In this document: piece after piece, positions 14,517 through 24,500 of the stretch | Layout: the number at the start of each line of letters is the position of its first letter | Position numbering within the stretch: position 1 is the stretch's first letter | Source of the DNA: a virus | IMG/VR virus record: IMGVR_UViG_3300037340_000075 | Location: 1-32,748 of that record | Reading direction: 5' to 3' (one strand) | Length of the DNA stretch: 32,748 nucleotides | Notes under the pieces: model-generated | The model's database searches: none | Seen by the model: only the letters and a program-made list of their open reading frames with translations | What the model was told of the DNA's origin: nothing | Made by a program: the position numbers and the translations under genes

Positions 14517-15785
14517 ATGGCAGGAGCTAATGAAGCCACCGCGTCCGCCATTTTGAAGGAAGTCTATCCTGGAGCTATCGAAGACGAGCTGAACAACGAA
14601 GTTGCCTTATGGGCAATTTTGGACAAAGAGAAAGTCGTTTTAGATGGTCAAGGTCAACACGTGGTTCGCCCATTTCGTGTTGGTCGTAACCAGGGCTTTG
14701 GTGCTAGAAATGACACCGACACTCTTCCACAGCCAGGGAATCAAACCCTAGCGAACGCAAAGATTAACATGTCGTCTAACTACTTAGTTGGACAAATTAC
14801 CGGACGTGTTATTCGTACTTCTTACGGTAGTGAAGCAGCTTTTGAGAACGCACTTGAGGAGGAAATTCGTTTTTCTCTAACAGACGTTCCTAACGAAATT
14901 GGACGACAGCTCTTTAACGGAGCAGGTCAGTTGACTACGCTTAACGGCGCAGTTGGCGGTTCAGCTTCAATAGTTGTTAATAACTTGCAGTATATAGCTG
15001 TAGGTATGTACCTTGAATTTTGGAAAACTGACGGAACTAACGAGACATCTAATGATGCTGGCTTACCAACAGGTCAAGTCGGTACATTAGTAACCGCAGT
15101 TACGCCAGCTACTAATACGGTAACTGTAACCACTGCCCAAACTCTAACTACAGGAGATACTGTAGCCCGAGCTGGGAACAACACTGGTTTTACGACCACT
15201 AAAGAATTGAGCGGACTGGACACTATCATCGATGATGGTACTGACTACTCTGGTCGTTTGTACTTCGGCGCAAACCGAGCTACATATCCGATTCTTTATG
15301 GCAACCGCTTCAATGCAGCAGCAGCATTAACTGAAAACTTAATGCAGCAAGCCTTTGACGCAGCTCGCCAGGTTGGTGGCGGAATCATTGATCTAATCAT
15401 CACTGATTACGCAACTCGCCGAACCTATTCAAATCTTTTAGTTTCCCTAAAGCGATACCCGTTAGAAGGAGTTCAGGCTCCTAAGTACGGCGCTGGTTTG
15501 GATGTCTCACAAGACCTTCGAACTCAGATGGGTGAAGGTTTGAGCTTCTCTGGAGCTTCAGTGATTCCATCAAGACAAGCACCTCCAAAAAAGATGTTTA
15601 TGCTTGATACGGATAGCTTTAAGCTGTTCCAGCAAAGCGAAATCGAGTGGGTCATGAATGGGGACAGTATTTTGCACCCGTTACTGGTCAACTCACAGGA
15701 TGCTTACAAGTTTAGCCTCTACTACGATGCTCAACTTTATTGTGAAGCACCGAACAGGAACGCAAAAATTGTATCAACTTTCTAG
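14517..15785 (+). CDS. Major capsid protein
   Basis: A 422-residue coat protein of probable HK97 fold. An N-terminal helical segment (ATASAILKEVYPGAIEDELNN) is followed by the extended-loop-like PFRVGRNQGFGARND...LPQPGNQ region and the spine segment SSNYLVGQITGRVIRTS...FENALEEEIRF. The middle (residues ~140-240) holds a Thr/Val/Gly-rich beta insertion (VGTLVTAVTPATNTVTVTT). The C-terminal half contains DLIITDYATRRTYSNLL and ends AKIVSTF. The ATG at 14517 is chosen over a TTG at 14499 because GAGAGGA at 14501-14507 precedes it. It is framed by terminators on both sides. Confidence 0.88.
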   Translation: MAGANEATASAILKEVYPGAIEDELNNEVALWAILDKEKVVLDGQGQHVVRPFRVGRNQGFGARNDTDTLPQPGNQTLANAKINMSSNYLVGQITGRVIRTSYGSEAAFENALEEEIRFSLTDVPNEIGRQLFNGAGQLTTLNGAVGGSASIVVNNLQYIAVGMYLEFWKTDGTNETSNDAGLPTGQVGTLVTAVTPATNTVTVTTAQTLTTGDTVARAGNNTGFTTTKELSGLDTIIDDGTDYSGRLYFGANRATYPILYGNRFNAAAALTENLMQQAFDAARQVGGGIIDLIITDYATRRTYSNLLVSLKRYPLEGVQAPKYGAGLDVSQDLRTQMGEGLSFSGASVIPSRQAPPKKMFMLDTDSFKLFQQSEIEWVMNGDSILHPLLVNSQDAYKFSLYYDAQLYCEAPNRNAKIVSTF

Positions 15786-15793
15786 CGTTTTGT

Positions 15794-15807
15794 CAAGGGC
15801 AACCTTG
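15794..15807 (+). other. Small GCAA-tetraloop hairpin after the capsid stop
   Basis: CAAGG-GCAA-CCTTG forms a 5-bp stem with a GNRA tetraloop 9 nt after the capsid stop and just before the terminator. It may protect the 3' end of the capsid mRNA. Confidence 0.4.
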
Positions 15808-15816
15808 TAAGAATGA

Positions 15817-15839
15817 CCCCTGTTACGGCAGGGGTTTTT
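15817..15839 (+). terminator. Rho-independent terminator after capsid
   Basis: A CCCCTG/CAGGGG stem closing a TTACGG loop, followed by five Ts, 31 nt after the capsid stop. Confidence 0.85.
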
Positions 15840-15976
15840 CTTTATATATTGACTATTTTTCTCTACCGCTGCGCCTGAAACCCTCTGGGCTGAGATAGCT
15901 AAGTGCGTAGTCAGATGCGCTAACTGCCATAGAATAATGACTTACAATAGACGTATGGAGCTAAAAGCTACAAAAC
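15840..15976 (+). other. Intergenic spacer between terminator and connector promoter
   Basis: No convincing gene is present. The minus strand has a tRNA-like string near 15895-15930 but cannot fold as a tRNA. TTGACT at 15848-15853 lacks a matching -10. Confidence 0.5.
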
Positions 15977-15997
15977 TGCTATAATTACTATTAGAGG
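15977..15997 (+). promoter_or_regulatory. Extended -10 promoter for the connector/tail operon
   Basis: TGCTATAAT (TG at 15977-15978, TATAAT at 15980-15985) is a perfect extended -10. The expected start lies at ~15992, directly before the Shine-Dalgarno AGAGG (15993-15997) of the gene at 16004, giving a leader of only ~12 nt. It follows the capsid terminator. Confidence 0.65.
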
Positions 15998-16003
15998 TAA
16001 CAT

Positions 16004-16426
16004 ATGAGCGCACCAGGACTTGCCCAAGCCAACTATGTCGAAGGGAAAATCAAGAGCCTAGGTATTCAGGATATTCAACTACTCTTTGATGAACAGTTAA
16101 AGATGTGGGTAGTCTGTCAAGTCCAGAAACGTGGTGGTCTACTATTACCGCGAACTTACGCTGAGGGTGGTATTAGACCGCATATCCTCTGGTACTGTAA
16201 AACTCTAGATGGTCATTTTAGACTACCTAACGATAACGATATTATGGATATAGTGGTAACGGCTCAGAGGGCTAAAACTACCTTCAAACATGGCGGTGAG
16301 GCTTTAGCTGATGATCTGGATGCTCAGTCAGCCGAGAAAGACCGCAAGCATAAGCAGAAGTTTCATGATAAGATTCATAGGATAGCCCCTCAGATGAAAA
16401 AGGCTTTGAAAGAAGGTAACATATGA
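16004..16426 (+). CDS. Conserved-type head protein, unknown
   Basis: A 140-residue soluble protein. The N-terminal half appears alpha/beta (QDIQLLFDEQLKMWVVCQV). The C-terminal ~45 residues form a charged helix rich in Lys, His and Asp (SAEKDRKHKQKFHDKIHRI). It sits between capsid and adaptor, where head-completion or decoration proteins are found. No motif defines the role. It ends in ATGA overlap with the adaptor gene. Confidence 0.7.
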   Translation: MSAPGLAQANYVEGKIKSLGIQDIQLLFDEQLKMWVVCQVQKRGGLLLPRTYAEGGIRPHILWYCKTLDGHFRLPNDNDIMDIVVTAQRAKTTFKHGGEALADDLDAQSAEKDRKHKQKFHDKIHRIAPQMKKALKEGNI

Positions 16427-17112
16427 CCTTAACACTTAATACACCGACACTCGGTCAAGTTCGCCAGCGAGTCCGTTTCTTTATTGATGAACCAGTTCAA
16501 GCTAACTATACTGACGCTAATCTTAATATGGCGATCAATATTGCCCAGCAAGAGGTGGCTACCGATATCTCTCTAGTCGATGAAAAGTATTTCGTTAATA
16601 CTACACCGACAGTTATTACTTCACAGTCTGGCGTTCGGTTCTACGTTCTGGCTAACGATTGCTGGAAAGTAACCCGTATTGAAGATGCCACTACAGGGCT
16701 GAGACTGGAGTTCACTGACTTTGCTGACCAGAACAACTTCTTTGTTGACTCCGTACCCCCATTAGTAGCCCAGAACCAGATTGGTTTTGGAGTATCAATA
16801 GTCGGCAACTCACTGGCTATTAGTCCGACACCGACCACCAGTGGTCTGCAAGCTCAATACTGGTATGTCCCAATTTTGCCGGACATGGTACAAGACAGTG
16901 ATATCTCAGCTATTCCTTACCCGTTTATTGACCTGCTAGCTATTCGGGGAGCGATTGACGCTTTTATTAATGATGAAGATGACAGCTCGGCTCTGGAACG
17001 CCGTTACTCTATGAGATACAACCAGTTGATTCGAGCTACCCGAGACCGTCAGCAACAGAGTCCCCGTAGCGTAACCCGCATGGCAGCTCCTACCTCACAT
17101 AACAGGTTGTAA
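16423..17112 (+). CDS. Head-tail adaptor (connector) protein, putative
   Basis: A 229-residue protein with an N-terminal helical part (LGQVRQRVRFFIDEP...YTDANLNMAINIAQQEVATDI), a beta-rich middle with an aromatic segment (FYVLANDCWKVTRIED) and a C-terminal helix pair (FIDLLAIRGAIDAFIND...LERRYSMRYNQLIRATRDR). This arrangement is typical of the adaptors that bind under the portal of podoviruses. Its position directly before the nozzle protein supports this. The ribosome site AAGGTAAC lies within the end of the previous gene. Confidence 0.7.
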   Translation: MTLTLNTPTLGQVRQRVRFFIDEPVQANYTDANLNMAINIAQQEVATDISLVDEKYFVNTTPTVITSQSGVRFYVLANDCWKVTRIEDATTGLRLEFTDFADQNNFFVDSVPPLVAQNQIGFGVSIVGNSLAISPTPTTSGLQAQYWYVPILPDMVQDSDISAIPYPFIDLLAIRGAIDAFINDEDDSSALERRYSMRYNQLIRATRDRQQQSPRSVTRMAAPTSHNRL

Positions 17113-17113
17113 T

Positions 17114-18880
17114 ATGGCAGTTACCAAAGCTTCCAACCTATCTTCGGTTCAACTGAACTCTCCCCGTCAGAAGTTATTGTACGACATGCCTTATTTTGGA
17201 GATTTGGATACAACTACCGACCCAACGCTTTTAGTCGATGAGAACAGCCCAGATAACCTAAATGTTGTTCATGACTCTATTCGGGCTATTCAGTCCCGTA
17301 AGGGTTACATTAAACTACTGTCTACGCTACTGCCCAGTTTTGTCGGCGGAATGTACTCGCTGTATCAGTCAACAGGGACAAAACAACTGGTTTACGGCTC
17401 AGCAGCAAATCTGTATTGGTACAACAATGCCGGAGCTTCTAACCTGATAGTCGGTACACCGGCAACTTTTACAGCTAATCAGCAGTGGGATTTTGACGAG
17501 TATCAAGACAGTGTTTACGGTGGTAACGGCGTTGACGGGCTGATAGCCTACAACGGTACGTCCTACACCTTAGCTAATTCCGGTATCACGCCACAGTTTG
17601 TTAAGAATGTTAAAAACCGTATGTACTGCGCTAACCGTAATTCCTCGACTCTGTACTTCTCTGATGCCGGTAATCCTAAGTCTTTTCCGGTTAATAACTT
17701 TATCCAGATCAACACTAATGACGGACAGAACATTACTGGTATTAGTAATATCCTAGACAACGTAGTTATCTTTAAAGATGATTCAGTCTGGGTGCTGACT
17801 GGTGAGCCTTTAGGTGTCGGCAATGATACGACTATCGGTAACTTACAGCTTCGTCAAGCTAACTCATCAGTCGGCTGTTCAGCCTTCCGGACTATCTGCT
17901 TAGTAGAGGGTGTTTTGGTGTTTATGCACCACACTGGTATTTACATGCTTCAGAACTACACCGTAACTTTAATCAGCCCCTTGCTTCAAGATACTTTCTT
18001 AAATGGTATGAACGAGAGCTTTGTCAATCTTTCTTGGGCGGTTTACTCTAATCAGGAGAAGAAGTACATTCTAGGCTATCCCAGTTCAGCTTCAGCTACA
18101 CCGGATAGTGCTATAGTTTATGACTACTTAACTAAGAGTTATACTAAGTTTGACCACTTGCCAGGCAGTTGTGCAGTTAATTTTAAGTTCTCTGGGACTA
18201 ATGAGACGATTGTTATGGGCGACCCTAACAAGGGTAATATCTATGAACTGTTCCAAGGTAACGCTGATATAGCTGGCGACACCGGTATAGCTACAGCTAC
18301 CAGCTCGACTTCACTGACCGATAACACTAAAGGCTGGACAGCTCACATGTTTATAGATGCCAGGGTTAAGATTGTTAGCGGTACGGCAGCCGGTAGCGTT
18401 GGTGTCGTAACCGAGAATACCAACGACAGCTTGACTGTGGCTTCGTGGTCAGCCGGAACGCCGGATACTACCAGTGTTTATGATATTGGTTACTTTGATT
18501 CATGGTGGAAAACTAGAAACCTTGATATGCAGATGGTAGCCTATACCAAAAAATTCAGGTTCTTTAACTTGTTCTTAGATACCGAACTTTATCCTATTCA
18601 GTTCGGCTACTCGGTAGACTTTAATCAGCTAGGTTTCCAAAAATCGCTTAATCTTACCTCTAATGCTGTCGTATGGGGTCAAGCTGGTATAACATGGGGT
18701 CAAGCTGGCGTTTTGTGGGGCTCCCAAGCTTCCGAGTACGCCCAGGCTAATATTGGCTCTACCGGACACTATATCCAGTTTATCTTTGGCAATAATCGGT
18801 CTAATCAGCCTTGGCGGGCGATTCATGCCTCAATTAGTTATAAGCTGAAGAAAGTCCGAGCTAATATAGTAACCACATGA
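17114..18880 (+). CDS. Tail nozzle/hub protein, P22 gp10-like
   Basis: A 588-residue beta-propeller-type protein. It starts with the characteristic MPYFGDLDTTTDPTLL...VVHDSIRAIQSRKGY lead and continues with repeated propeller-like blades (LVYGSAANLYWY, YCANRNSSTLYFSD, VVIFKDDSVWVLTGEP, YDYLTKSYTKFDHLPG). Residues ~385-450 insert a small Ser/Thr-rich phage domain (TSSTSLTDNTKGW...IVSGTAAGSVGVV). The end has tandem WGQAG motifs (about 518-535). Such proteins form the nozzle below the adaptor. The family assignment is from motif style, not a search. Confidence 0.78.
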   Translation: MAVTKASNLSSVQLNSPRQKLLYDMPYFGDLDTTTDPTLLVDENSPDNLNVVHDSIRAIQSRKGYIKLLSTLLPSFVGGMYSLYQSTGTKQLVYGSAANLYWYNNAGASNLIVGTPATFTANQQWDFDEYQDSVYGGNGVDGLIAYNGTSYTLANSGITPQFVKNVKNRMYCANRNSSTLYFSDAGNPKSFPVNNFIQINTNDGQNITGISNILDNVVIFKDDSVWVLTGEPLGVGNDTTIGNLQLRQANSSVGCSAFRTICLVEGVLVFMHHTGIYMLQNYTVTLISPLLQDTFLNGMNESFVNLSWAVYSNQEKKYILGYPSSASATPDSAIVYDYLTKSYTKFDHLPGSCAVNFKFSGTNETIVMGDPNKGNIYELFQGNADIAGDTGIATATSSTSLTDNTKGWTAHMFIDARVKIVSGTAAGSVGVVTENTNDSLTVASWSAGTPDTTSVYDIGYFDSWWKTRNLDMQMVAYTKKFRFFNLFLDTELYPIQFGYSVDFNQLGFQKSLNLTSNAVVWGQAGITWGQAGVLWGSQASEYAQANIGSTGHYIQFIFGNNRSNQPWRAIHASISYKLKKVRANIVTT

Positions 18881-19329
18881 GCAACGTAGAACCAACCGTT
18901 GACCCGACTGGTACACTGAGTCCTACTGACATAAACTCTAAAGCCTTGACTACTCTAACGACTGAGTTTAATCGTTCACAAGCTTTACTGGATTCACTTA
19001 ACCAGACTCCGAAGATTATCGCTAAAGGTACTGGCACTATAACTTGGGACGGAACGGCTAACTTTAGCGCAACTTTCCAGACCAATCTAAATGTTGAGAC
19101 TGATTATACCTATTTGGTTTATTTCAGTCGCAGTGACCAAGCTGGAAATTTGTACAAAACTTCCTTTTTTCAGTTAGATAACAGCGGTAATTTACAGTGG
19201 ACTATGAACGCTCTGACCAATAAGGGAATATTAACAATCGGTTTTAACTCTTATCAGGTTGGCAGTCCGATAGTTTTTACCATCAGCTACTTTATAATTC
19301 AGCAACCAGCTAACATAACTACAAGCTAA
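18877..19329 (+). CDS. Small tail-fibre/knob-like protein A
   Basis: A 150-residue protein with an N-terminal helix (INSKALTTLTTEFNRSQALLDSLNQT) for trimer or anchor contact and a beta-rich C-terminal domain (KGTGTITWDGTANFSATF...FTISYFIIQQP). The next gene has the same plan (helix, then GTITF..., ending FYYIFN), so the two are probably diverged tandem copies of a virion surface protein. It is coupled by ATGA to the nozzle gene and by TAATG to the next. Confidence 0.7.
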   Translation: MSNVEPTVDPTGTLSPTDINSKALTTLTTEFNRSQALLDSLNQTPKIIAKGTGTITWDGTANFSATFQTNLNVETDYTYLVYFSRSDQAGNLYKTSFFQLDNSGNLQWTMNALTNKGILTIGFNSYQVGSPIVFTISYFIIQQPANITTS

Positions 19330-19784
19330 TGGCAGAGATTGATCTTACAGCCTATGATCTAACGACTGATAGTGGACAGTCAGATGCTATTAGCAGCTTG
19401 ACTGATGAAATGAATAGCAGTACCGAGGCTTCTGAACTATTGAATTACTTTAATATTGCAACCTATGGAACGATTACCTTTACTTATCCGCCTTATGGTA
19501 AAGGTTATAATCTTTTGACAAACTCGGCTGTTCATGGATTAGGCTATCCGCCAGCTTTTATAGGCTTCTGGCTGGATACCGATGAGGGCAATCAAGGTTA
19601 TATTGATTTACCGAGTGGTGGTTTTCAGGCTTCACCTTTTGTGCCTAACCCTATTTATGATATGTTTGTTGACTCTCAGAACATTTACGCCTCAGTTATG
19701 CTGTATGCTAATTTTCCTAATACTACTGGCGGTGGTTCATTGACTTTTTTCTACTATATCTTTAATTTGCCAATGCCTTCTTGA
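19329..19784 (+). CDS. Small tail-fibre/knob-like protein B
   Basis: A 151-residue protein with the same architecture as the preceding one. The N-terminal helix is SDAISSLTDEMNSSTEASELLNY, then a beta domain starts YGTITFTYPPYGKG and ends in FFYYIFNLPMPS. It is rich in Tyr, Phe and Pro and has no membrane segment. It is a probable virion surface component; receptor contact is inferred. Confidence 0.7.
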   Translation: MAEIDLTAYDLTTDSGQSDAISSLTDEMNSSTEASELLNYFNIATYGTITFTYPPYGKGYNLLTNSAVHGLGYPPAFIGFWLDTDEGNQGYIDLPSGGFQASPFVPNPIYDMFVDSQNIYASVMLYANFPNTTGGGSLTFFYYIFNLPMPS

Positions 19785-19809
19785 TAAATTCCTTAGTATA
19801 CACCATAAT
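19781..19809 (+). promoter_or_regulatory. Sigma70-type promoter for the fibre gene
   Basis: TTGATA at 19781-19786 and CATAAT at 19804-19809 are 17 nt apart. Transcription would start near 19816, just before the ribosome site AAGGAG at 19819-19824. Confidence 0.55.
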
Positions 19810-19829
19810 TACAATCATAAGGAGCATTT

Positions 19830-20807
19830 ATGTCTCTAACATTACCTTACCCGAACGTACCGACTGACGGGCAGCCACTGGAAGCGACCACTGTTTTAGC
19901 TAACCAAAACGCTATCGTAGCAGCTATTCAGAGTTTTGACGGTTCGCAGATTAGTTCTAAGTCTGTAGTCGAGTCAGCTTTAGCCGATTCTATCAACCCG
20001 CAGTTGCGAGGGTCAGAAACTTTAAGTAACTTTGTTTATAGCGGTTGTGGCTGGTCAGTTGCTTCCGGACTAAACGGTTCAGCCTCCGGCGGTACGATTT
20101 ATGTCAATGGTTATCGGACAATCGTAGCAGCCGTTGGTTCTAATACTTTTACAGCTAATTCAGACACTTATATTTATGTAGATTACTTGGGCAATATTAC
20201 CTATAACCCTGTGGCTAACAACGCTGCTTCGCCGTCAGCCGTTGCTAACGCCATACTGATAGCTATTGTTACGACTGGCGCTTCGGCGATTCTCAGTATT
20301 AACCAGGGTGGCGTTACCCAGACTGTGCCAGTGGCTTCCAGTGTTTATTACTCGGTTTCCGATTCACTGGGCAATCTTATTTATCCAACTAACCCGACGC
20401 TTAAAACCATAGGTTACAGGCAGATAACCAGCACTCTTGATACCGGCAGCGCTTCACCAGTTATAGCGCCTGGGCTCAGTGCAGCTTGTATTGTCCCAGG
20501 TGGCAGCAATGTTGAGGTTAGCTTTATGTGTGGCGCTGTAGCTAACTCTAGCGCTAACCGTAGTTCTTTTATTTATATATTAGATGGTGGGACTATTACC
20601 AGTCTATCCGGTTCTACTCAAGTTCAAGCTGCTACCGTCAGTAACGCCAACGCTGCTGCTAATGAAGGCTGTTATGTAACCGTTATATTATCTCCGACTC
20701 GTGGCTTTCACTTATATAGCATTGGTTATCAGACAGATGGAGCTGGAGTTGTTTACATAAATGCTAGCAGTAATGCTCCAGCCTTTATATCGGTAAAGCT
20801 GGTATAA
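19830..20807 (+). CDS. Tail-fibre / receptor-binding-type protein
   Basis: A 325-residue protein. The N-terminal part (PYPNVPTDGQPLEATTVLANQNAIVAAIQSFDGSQISSKSV) is the usual phage fibre attachment lead. A middle domain follows (GWSVASGLNGSASGGTIYVNGYRTIVA...TYIYVDYLGNITYN). The C-terminal ~130 residues (IGYRQITS...SFIYILDGG...YQTDGAGVVYI...PAFISVKLV) are shared with the protein at 4827-5633. The terminal domain is the likely receptor or carbohydrate contact. The Shine-Dalgarno AAGGAG is 5 nt from the ATG. Confidence 0.75.
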   Translation: MSLTLPYPNVPTDGQPLEATTVLANQNAIVAAIQSFDGSQISSKSVVESALADSINPQLRGSETLSNFVYSGCGWSVASGLNGSASGGTIYVNGYRTIVAAVGSNTFTANSDTYIYVDYLGNITYNPVANNAASPSAVANAILIAIVTTGASAILSINQGGVTQTVPVASSVYYSVSDSLGNLIYPTNPTLKTIGYRQITSTLDTGSASPVIAPGLSAACIVPGGSNVEVSFMCGAVANSSANRSSFIYILDGGTITSLSGSTQVQAATVSNANAAANEGCYVTVILSPTRGFHLYSIGYQTDGAGVVYINASSNAPAFISVKLV

Positions 20808-20808
20808 T

Positions 20809-21570
20809 ATGGCGCCTCCATCACTAGCTGATTATCAAGGAGCTGCCAATGCTATTTATGACCCTCAGCAAGCCTCTGATACGATTGCCCTGCAAAATAC
20901 CTACCAGACAACTGTTAATACCTTAGAGGCTTCTAAAGGACAGATAAATACAGATTACCAGTCGGCTATTACTAATCTGCAAAATACCGTTCAGTCTAAT
21001 ACTGGCAAGATTGACCAGCTTTATGCTGAGAAATTAGGTGGTAACTTCTCCGGACTGGAAGGTAACGATATGGGACAGATGTTCGCTAAAGCCGACCAAC
21101 AGCAAGCGACCATTGAATCTACCAGAGCCAACAAGTTAGCGACTATTTCTACTGGAGAAGCTAACGCCCAGATTACTATGCAGAGCAGTATTGACGCTCT
21201 AACTCCGAAGTATCAGGCATTAAAGGCTACTTATGCTCAATCTAACTACGCTGCTGCCGTTAAGGAATATAACACTACAGCATATCAGCAAGAGGAGCTA
21301 GGCTTACGGCAGGAATCTATTGATAAAGTTTCACAGTCAACTGTCAACCAAGATGCTTTGGCTCAGTTAAACTCAATATATCAAAGTAAATTTACAGCTA
21401 AGGGTGCTCAAGGAAAAGACAGTTATGTCTCTCCAACAACTTATAATAATCTTTTGGCTGCTTATCAGGCAGCAGGAGGTACGGCTACTCAATTTAAGGA
21501 TGCGTTCTCTGGCTATGCTAATCCTAACCAAAAGACGCTTTATCCCTCTGATGTTTATAATGGGTTATAG
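20809..21570 (+). CDS. Coiled-coil internal virion protein (putative)
   Basis: A 253-residue Gln/Ala/Thr-rich protein, nearly all helical (QNTYQTTVNTLEASKGQINTD... and similar), without membrane segments. Its location between the fibre gene and the 1363-residue protein is where podoviruses keep internal or ejection proteins. An unusual TATAAT (20803-20808) directly touches the ATG and overlaps the previous stop codon. Confidence 0.7.
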   Translation: MAPPSLADYQGAANAIYDPQQASDTIALQNTYQTTVNTLEASKGQINTDYQSAITNLQNTVQSNTGKIDQLYAEKLGGNFSGLEGNDMGQMFAKADQQQATIESTRANKLATISTGEANAQITMQSSIDALTPKYQALKATYAQSNYAAAVKEYNTTAYQQEELGLRQESIDKVSQSTVNQDALAQLNSIYQSKFTAKGAQGKDSYVSPTTYNNLLAAYQAAGGTATQFKDAFSGYANPNQKTLYPSDVYNGL

Positions 21571-21572
21571 TC

Positions 21573-24500
21573 ATGGGTATAATTAACCTTGACAATGCTG
21601 ACGAAAACGCCACTAATGCTTTAAATAAATCATTATCATATCAAGCTTCTTTAAGAACTCAACAAGCCCAGCAACCTAAAGAAGCACCACCACCGCCAGC
21701 CGGTCCGACAGATTTCAAGGGCAGAATAGCTAAAGTCGGTGTTGGCGAGGTAATGAAAGCTAAATTAGCTGTTCAGATGGAAGTTGCTGCTCGTACGCAT
21801 AATACTCAAGCTTTCAAGAACGCTAATCAGAAGAATCAGCAAAATAACGCTAGTCAGGTCAATACTGAGAACCAGCTTAAAACTCAGGGCAATCCAGTAG
21901 AGAAAACCGTAGCTAAAGTTGGTCAGGGAATTGTTCACGCTGGCGAGAATCCTGGGCAGACTGTACAATCTGTTGCTAAAACAGTAGCCCAACCTTTTAA
22001 TGCTTTAGCTCATACAGGTGAAACTATAGCCACGTCGCCTTTTCGGGATAAGATGGCTCAAGATGTAGCTACTGCTGCTAATAATGCCTCTACTGCACTT
22101 AACAGTGCTTATCATTCAGGTAAGATTTCTCTAGAGGAATATAACCAAAAGATGAAAACACTTGGTCAAGTTTATGATGCGTCAGATAAAATAACCAAGT
22201 CTAATCTTTCTGATCTTAAAGAGTATGGCAACCCAGTAAAAGCTGCTGCTAATGCTGTCCAAGTTGGCAGTTACTTCTTGGGTGCAGGTGAAACAGCAGA
22301 CATATTTAAGGGTCTAAGTCCTCTAGTTAAAGGCATATTCCAGAACGCCTTTATTGGGGTAGTTGGTAATGAGGCTCAGTATGTTGCTACCAGCAATAAG
22401 ATTACTAAAGGTGGTGCAGAGAAGTCTGGACTTGAAGGTGGAGCTTTTGGAGTTGGCGCTGCTCTTGTCGGCGGTGTGGCTGGCAAGTTCGCTCAGGGCG
22501 CTAAAGCTTATCTAGGTAAATCTGACCAAGCTACTAAAGACGTAGCTACTAATGTTAAAACAAACGCCCTTATAAACAGTGCCAAGTCAACCAAAGCTAA
22601 TGTTGGAGATATAGCGGTTAATAAGACAGCTAAAGATGCTAATGCTACCGAGAAAGTTGGTCAGGCTGCCGTCTTTAAGACTAAAGGTGATTCCGAAGCT
22701 GCTCAGACGGCTGCTGCTAATGCTGCACCCAAGAATAAACTGCTAGGTACTGGTGGTACACAAGCTGAAGGCAAAGGCTTTACCATGAGCGCTACTACTG
22801 ATGCAGCCAAAGCTAAGGTTAGCGGACAATTGCAAAAGATTAATCAGCAACTTAGCGATCATGCTACAGGCAAAAAGGCTTTATATCCCGATCAGGTTAA
22901 ATCTCTGGTTCAGCAAAAGAGCGATTTACTCGACCAAGCTAACGGCAAAGTACCTGATTCTCCAACTATGAAAGGTGATGCAGCTACCCAGAAGTTCAAT
23001 AGCTTAGAAGCTAGTTACCACAATGAATCAGCTAATGCTAGTCGCCTACCTAAAGACCAGCAAGCTGCTGCGGTCAGTGCCGTTAATGCTAAACATGACC
23101 AAGCTCTAAGTGATCTAAAGAAACAGTATTCTCAGTCAGCAGCAGTTACTCCTAAAGAAAATCCCAGTTTATCTCAAAAGGTTTCGCGCCCTCCGTCAGA
23201 CAAGTCACCTCAAACGACTGGCGGAGGCGCACTTAAGAATACTAATAAACCGCCAGCTAAAGGTTTGGGCGGTTTAGTAAATAAGGCAGCCAGCAAGTTA
23301 CATGTCTCTGGTAAGGTTAATCCCGAACAGGATTTATTAAACAAAGGACATACTGATGCAGCTCAAGTAGTCAGGGATATATCTGCTAATCGAGACTTAG
23401 GCAATTACCGAGGCGAACGCGCCCAAGCTATTTTTGACAAAAACGCTGCTGGGGATGAACAAAACTACACTACGTTTGCTTCTCAGCATGAAGCTAGTCC
23501 AAATGCTTCAGTCGCTCATCAGCATTTTACTTCAACCTTGCAGGATACGGGTCAACGCGGTGTTAAGGCTGGAGCTTTAAGTAGCGCTAGGGGCGATACT
23601 TATGTTCCTCGTTATGCTAAATTTCAAGATACCACCAAATCTGCCAGTATTGGCGGTCTACAGAAAACTGGAGGCTTCAGCAAGGGTCGTGTTCAGGCTG
23701 GTGAGTTTGGACTAGCTGGCGACAAATACAAGACTTATGCCGAGTTTAAGGCATCAGTCGAAAATAACGGTGGTAAAACCTCCAATGCTACTACTGGACA
23801 GGTGCTTGGACATACTGTTGCTTCTCGTGAGAAAGCTATCGCTAATGCTGACGGATTAGCTAAACTGGAAAAAACTTCTATGGCAGACGGCAAGCCAGCT
23901 ATTGCTACTTACGACCAGTCTAAAGGCTTGCCAGCTAAATTGTCTGGCTATGACATTAATCTGTTACCAGGTCGAGCCGTACATCCTGATTTAGCCCCAG
24001 CTATTAAGTCTTTTGTCCAAAACCCTAAAGCTAATTTACTGACTAAAGCTAATGCTATTACTAAGCGTTTAGTAACCTTAAACGGTACGGTTCACGACCT
24101 AAACTACGCCCGATCAGCTATGGGTGAACAAGGTTTAGCCCGAACAGTTAAAGGTTTCCATCCTATAAATATAGTTCAAAAAGGTATAGATAGCCCAGCT
24201 TATCATGCCGACACTGAGCGCATGATTAAAAATGGTATGGTAACTAGCCGAACTGGGCTTACTAACATCTTTGACGAATCCAACAGTGTGCTTAACCAGA
24301 AAGTTACTGGCGCTCTGGGTAAAACCAGAGGGGCTATGGACAGAGTTACCTTTGGCATAGGAGATAACTTAGGACGGTCTACTTATCTTAAAGTTGAAAA
24401 ACAGCTTACTGGTAAAATAGGGGCGCACGATGCTGGTCAGCAAGCTGCCGATATTGCTAACCGAGTAATGTTTACAGAGCGCGAGGGACAGCAATCTGCC

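Noticed and set aside
15813-15878. 21-codon hydrophobic ORF starting ATGACCCCT
   Set aside because: It runs through the capsid terminator and has no ribosome site.
15870-15945. tRNA-like string on the minus strand (GCGCATCTGACTACG)
   Set aside because: No acceptor pairing, no TTCGA-type T loop, and the anticodon stem does not close properly.
20803-20808. TGGTATAAT as promoter of the gene at 20809
   Set aside because: It touches the ATG, so transcription would begin inside the gene; chance or a promoter for something downstream.
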